Position numbers and translations under genes: made by a program | Shown here: positions 62,009 through 64,000 of the stretch, in pieces | How positions within the stretch are numbered: position 1 is the first letter of the stretch | How the letters are laid out: the number at the start of each line of letters is the position of its first letter | Notes under the pieces: generated by a model | Database searches by the model: none | Seen by the model: only the letters and a program-made list of their open reading frames with translations | Told to the model about the DNA's origin: nothing | Assembly (NCBI GenBank): GCA_023715865.1 | Contig: JAMBOW010000003.1 | Span: 186,001-250,000 of the forward strand | Source of the DNA: Neobacillus mesonae | GTDB lineage: Bacteria; Bacillota; Bacilli; Paenibacillales; Paenibacillaceae | Reading direction: 5' to 3' | Length of the DNA: 64,000 nt

Positions 62009-62056
62009 AAGATACGATAGGATTGTTCATAAAGGATGATATAAAAGGAGCCCGCC

Positions 62057-62947
62057 ATGGATATTAAACATGTAAAAACGTTCTGTGCAGTGGTGAAGCA
62101 CGGCGGATTCTCTAAAGCGGCAGAAGCGCTTAGTTATGCGCAATCCACAGTGACGATGCATATTCAGTCACTGGAGCATGATCTGGATTTGCGTCTATTT
62201 GACCGTCTTGGCAAAAAGACGATTCTGACAGAGCCGGGGAAGAGGTTTCACCAGTATGCTATAGAGCTTTTAGCGATCTATGAGAAGGCGAAAGAAATCT
62301 CCAAAGAGAAGCATGAAGTGACTGGAAGCCTCAATATTACAGCGAATGAATCTGTTGCTGTCTATTTGCTGCCCCGCATTTTAAAGAAATTTAAAGAGCA
62401 GCATCCTAAAGTGAATATTGTTATTGAGGCCTCCTCAGGAATAAACGAGCTGCAACGATTAAGAGAAGGCGAAACCGATGTGGTTTTTAGAATAGGGGAG
62501 AAGCAGACATTCGAGGAACTGACTACGATCCCACTCAGGCTGGAGAAATTCGGCTGGATCATGCCGGCTGGATATAAGGACGGCGATGGCTTATTACAGC
62601 AGTATCCATTCATTTATACTGAGCCAGAGTGCAGCTATCGGAAGCTGGTTCATCAGGTGCTCTTGGAGAATGGGACTACGCCTGAACGAACGCTGGAAAG
62701 CTCCAGTATTGAGGTCATCAAGCAGTCGGTTATAGCCAATCTTGGTGTGGCGATCCTCCCGCACATGGTGACACGAGAGGCAGAAGCTAAAGGGGACCTT
62801 GTTTACCGGGAGATTCAAATGCCTACGGAGATATATAGCCAGGCCTATTATCATAAAAACAGGTGGCTGTCTCCGGTAATGAAGGCGTTTATTGATTTAC
62901 TAAGTAAGGAATTTGATGCGACGGAGATGTCAGGCGAGCTAAGCTGA
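62057..62947 (+). CDS. LysR family transcriptional regulator
   Basis: A 296-residue regulator. The winged helix-turn-helix occupies residues 1-60 (MDIKHVKTFCAVVKHGGFSKAAEALSYAQSTVTMHIQSLEHDLDLRLFDRLGKKTILTEPG), the linker helix follows, and residues about 90-290 form the periplasmic-binding-like effector domain (GSLNITANESVAVYLLPRILKKFKEQHPKVNIVIEASSGI). The ligand is not predictable. It diverges from asd and shares a palindromic operator with it, so autoregulation and control of asd are likely. The start ATG follows AAAAGGAGCCCGCC. Confidence 0.92.
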   Translation: MDIKHVKTFCAVVKHGGFSKAAEALSYAQSTVTMHIQSLEHDLDLRLFDRLGKKTILTEPGKRFHQYAIELLAIYEKAKEISKEKHEVTGSLNITANESVAVYLLPRILKKFKEQHPKVNIVIEASSGINELQRLREGETDVVFRIGEKQTFEELTTIPLRLEKFGWIMPAGYKDGDGLLQQYPFIYTEPECSYRKLVHQVLLENGTTPERTLESSSIEVIKQSVIANLGVAILPHMVTREAEAKGDLVYREIQMPTEIYSQAYYHKNRWLSPVMKAFIDLLSKEFDATEMSGELS

Positions 62948-62981
62948 ATAAACACAAGCAGTGTTAAAGAATGGACCGTAG

Positions 62982-63011
62982 AACGAGTACAAAGATGTGC
63001 TCGTTTTTTTA
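62982..63011 (+). terminator. Intrinsic terminator after the LysR gene
   Basis: AACGAGTACA pairs with TGTGCTCGTT around AAGA with one wobble, followed by a T run. Confidence 0.82.
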
Positions 63012-63029
63012 TTTTTTTCCAGAAAGAGG

Positions 63030-63059
63030 TTGACGTGGGTTCTGAATGGTTTGTATACT
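63030..63059 (+). promoter_or_regulatory. Promoter of the ABC-type membrane protein / GntR unit
   Basis: TTGACG (63030-63035), an 18-base spacer and TATACT (63054-63059), immediately followed by and partly inside a palindromic operator. Confidence 0.6.
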
Positions 63060-63080
63060 GTGTATAAAGATATATACAGT
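63057..63080 (+). promoter_or_regulatory. Palindromic operator, probably for the GntR regulator
   Basis: ACTGTGTATA-AAGA-TATATACAGT is an inverted repeat with 9 of 10 matching positions. It overlaps the end of the -10 box and the expected start site, the usual place for a repressor. A GntR (YtrA-type) regulator gene starts 820 bases downstream in the same direction. Confidence 0.6.
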
Positions 63081-63114
63081 AATCACACCTGGATCGATGA
63101 GGGGGATTTACATC

Positions 63115-63834
63115 ATGAGTTCGAGAGTATGGAAACAGGCTTGGTGGATGACGAAAAATGATTTGTGGCGTGACCGGTTTAACTGGATATGGACCTTGCT
63201 GTTTACTGCTTACACCGGATTGATCTGCGGCAGCCTCATGCATGGAGCAGTTGAGGATAAAGGATATACTTTAATGGGAGATAATATGTTTCTCATGTTT
63301 GTACCATTTTTGGGCTTTTTCTTCTCAAGACGGTCTTTCCGCTATTTACAGGAGGATTCTTATACACAGATGCTTGCTTATATGAGGCGGCTTCCTGTGC
63401 CGACCATTGCGATTCTTTGGAATCGGATCATACAGATGCTGATCACTTTTCTAATTAACGGGCTCGTCTTCTTTGCTTTAATTTACTTTGCAGAGCTTCG
63501 GAGCGAGAATTTTGGACTGTCGGGTGTCCTTGCCTTCGCAGTGACGTGGATTGCATACGGATTGTTCATTAATGCGATGTTCATCTTCTGGGAATTTAAT
63601 ATGAGCGGAAAGTGGTATTTTGTTCTAACGATGATCATGTTCGTCATCTGCATAGGTGGAGCATTAGTTGCTGCAATACTCGATCAAAACTTAATTGAAA
63701 TTACGATGCAGCAGAGCGCTGCGTATGGATTATTAGCTCCGGTCATGTGGGGAACGCTGCTGGTCGGCGCTGTCAGTCTGGCTGTCAGCTTCAAGCTGAC
63801 TTATAAACAGCTGTTAAAACGGGATTTGAGTTAA
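63115..63834 (+). CDS. Membrane protein, probable ABC-type export permease
   Basis: A 239-residue protein with a polar N-terminus and about six hydrophobic segments (WIWTLLFTAYTGLICGSLMHG, NMFLMFVPFLGFFFSRRSF, FLINGLVFFALIYFAEL, VLAFAVTWIAYGLFINAMFIFWEF, FVLTMIMFVICIGGALVAAIL and a last span). No motif assigns it outright; context suggests the membrane part of a YtrBCD-like ABC transporter, since a YtrA-type GntR regulator follows and the ATPase would be beyond the window. The start is ATG at 63115, behind GGGGGATTTACATC; the longer frame lacks a binding site. Its promoter has a palindromic operator. Confidence 0.65.
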   Translation: MSSRVWKQAWWMTKNDLWRDRFNWIWTLLFTAYTGLICGSLMHGAVEDKGYTLMGDNMFLMFVPFLGFFFSRRSFRYLQEDSYTQMLAYMRRLPVPTIAILWNRIIQMLITFLINGLVFFALIYFAELRSENFGLSGVLAFAVTWIAYGLFINAMFIFWEFNMSGKWYFVLTMIMFVICIGGALVAAILDQNLIEITMQQSAAYGLLAPVMWGTLLVGAVSLAVSFKLTYKQLLKRDLS

Positions 63835-63905
63835 GGAACAGGACGGATGAAACATGAGAAGAATGAAGCGTAAAATCCTAAAGACTGAGAGGGGGGCGCT
63901 TTTTC

Positions 63906-64000
63906 GTGAATATACCTATACAAATTAATGAAAACAGCGCAGAGCCCTTATACCATCAGATTGAAAGTCAGCTTCGGTCACTGATCATCGCCGGTCAGAT
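63906..64000 (+). CDS. GntR family (YtrA type) regulator, N-terminal fragment cut by window end
   Basis: The first 31 codons of a gene starting at GTG 63906, behind GAGAGGGGGGCG. IPIQINENSAEPLYHQIESQLRSLIIAGQI is the usual start of the winged-helix domain of YtrA-type GntR repressors, which control nearby ABC transporter genes and bind short palindromes. The rest lies outside the window. It is expected to be cotranscribed with the preceding membrane protein gene and to bind the palindrome at 63057-63080. Confidence 0.8.
   Translation, partial: MNIPIQINENSAEPLYHQIESQLRSLIIAGQ

Overview
The window looks like chromosomal DNA of a spore-forming, aerobic member of the Bacillota, most likely Paenibacillus or a close relative. 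Pointers are strong AGGAGG-type ribosome binding sites, frequent TTG and GTG starts, YjcZ-type small sporulation proteins, a FosB thiol transferase, a caa3 oxidase cluster of the Bacillus type, and several carbohydrate ABC transporters that carry no ATPase gene of their own. The genus is inferred from content; no rRNA or tRNA gene is present.

Layout. 1-2.7 kb: end of a sulfate ABC transporter (sbp C-terminus, cysT, cysW) and a YezD-like protein. 2.7-13.1 kb: single-gene units, namely a membrane protein with a probable CTG start, a GNAT acetyltransferase, a zinc-ribbon threonine synthase, an NmrA-like oxidoreductase, bifunctional NAD(P)HX repair enzyme, SsuE-like flavin reductase, FosB, a MATE exporter behind a structured leader, and an S9 peptidase. 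13.2-17.1 kb: class Ia-type ribonucleotide reductase nrdA-nrdB (minus strand), with a promoter overlapped by two NrdR-like boxes 31 bp apart and a leader of about 430 nt containing an intrinsic terminator. 17.3-22.9 kb: a thiamine-binding-like protein, then a promoter-terminator leader and an operon of LplA/B/C-type oligosaccharide transporter plus sulfatase.

22.9-25.5 kb: a group of very small glycine-, His/Pro- or membrane-type proteins, including two YjcZ-like ones. 26-33 kb: HD-GYP protein, CsbD, TIP30-like oxidoreductase, RidA, TspO-like membrane protein and a second sugar ABC operon. 33-43 kb: SNF2 helicase with a SWIM zinc-finger partner, a VanY-like lipoprotein, secreted and cell-surface proteins and an esterase. 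43.7-49.6 kb: a UvrD-family helicase with a C-terminal zinc motif, a zinc-ribbon coiled-coil protein, a TrmB-like regulator, a Nudix hydrolase and MscL.

49.8-52 kb: guanine-type purine riboswitch with terminator controlling xpt-pbuX. 53.6-60.3 kb: map, then the caa3 cytochrome oxidase block ctaC-D-E-F-G and the DUF420 gene ctaM, transcribed from a near-consensus promoter with a helically phased direct repeat upstream. 60.4-60.8 kb: a doubly broken gene. 60.9-64 kb: asd and a LysR regulator diverging around a palindrome, then a membrane protein with a GntR-type operator and the start of a GntR regulator.

Most genes are ordinary housekeeping or accessory genes. The most unusual content is regulatory: the nrdAB leader, the MATE leader in which a 5' arm can mask the ribosome binding site, the promoter-terminator unit before the sulfatase operon, and a purine riboswitch with a shortened loop. 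No wholly new multi-gene system could be shown from sequence reading alone.
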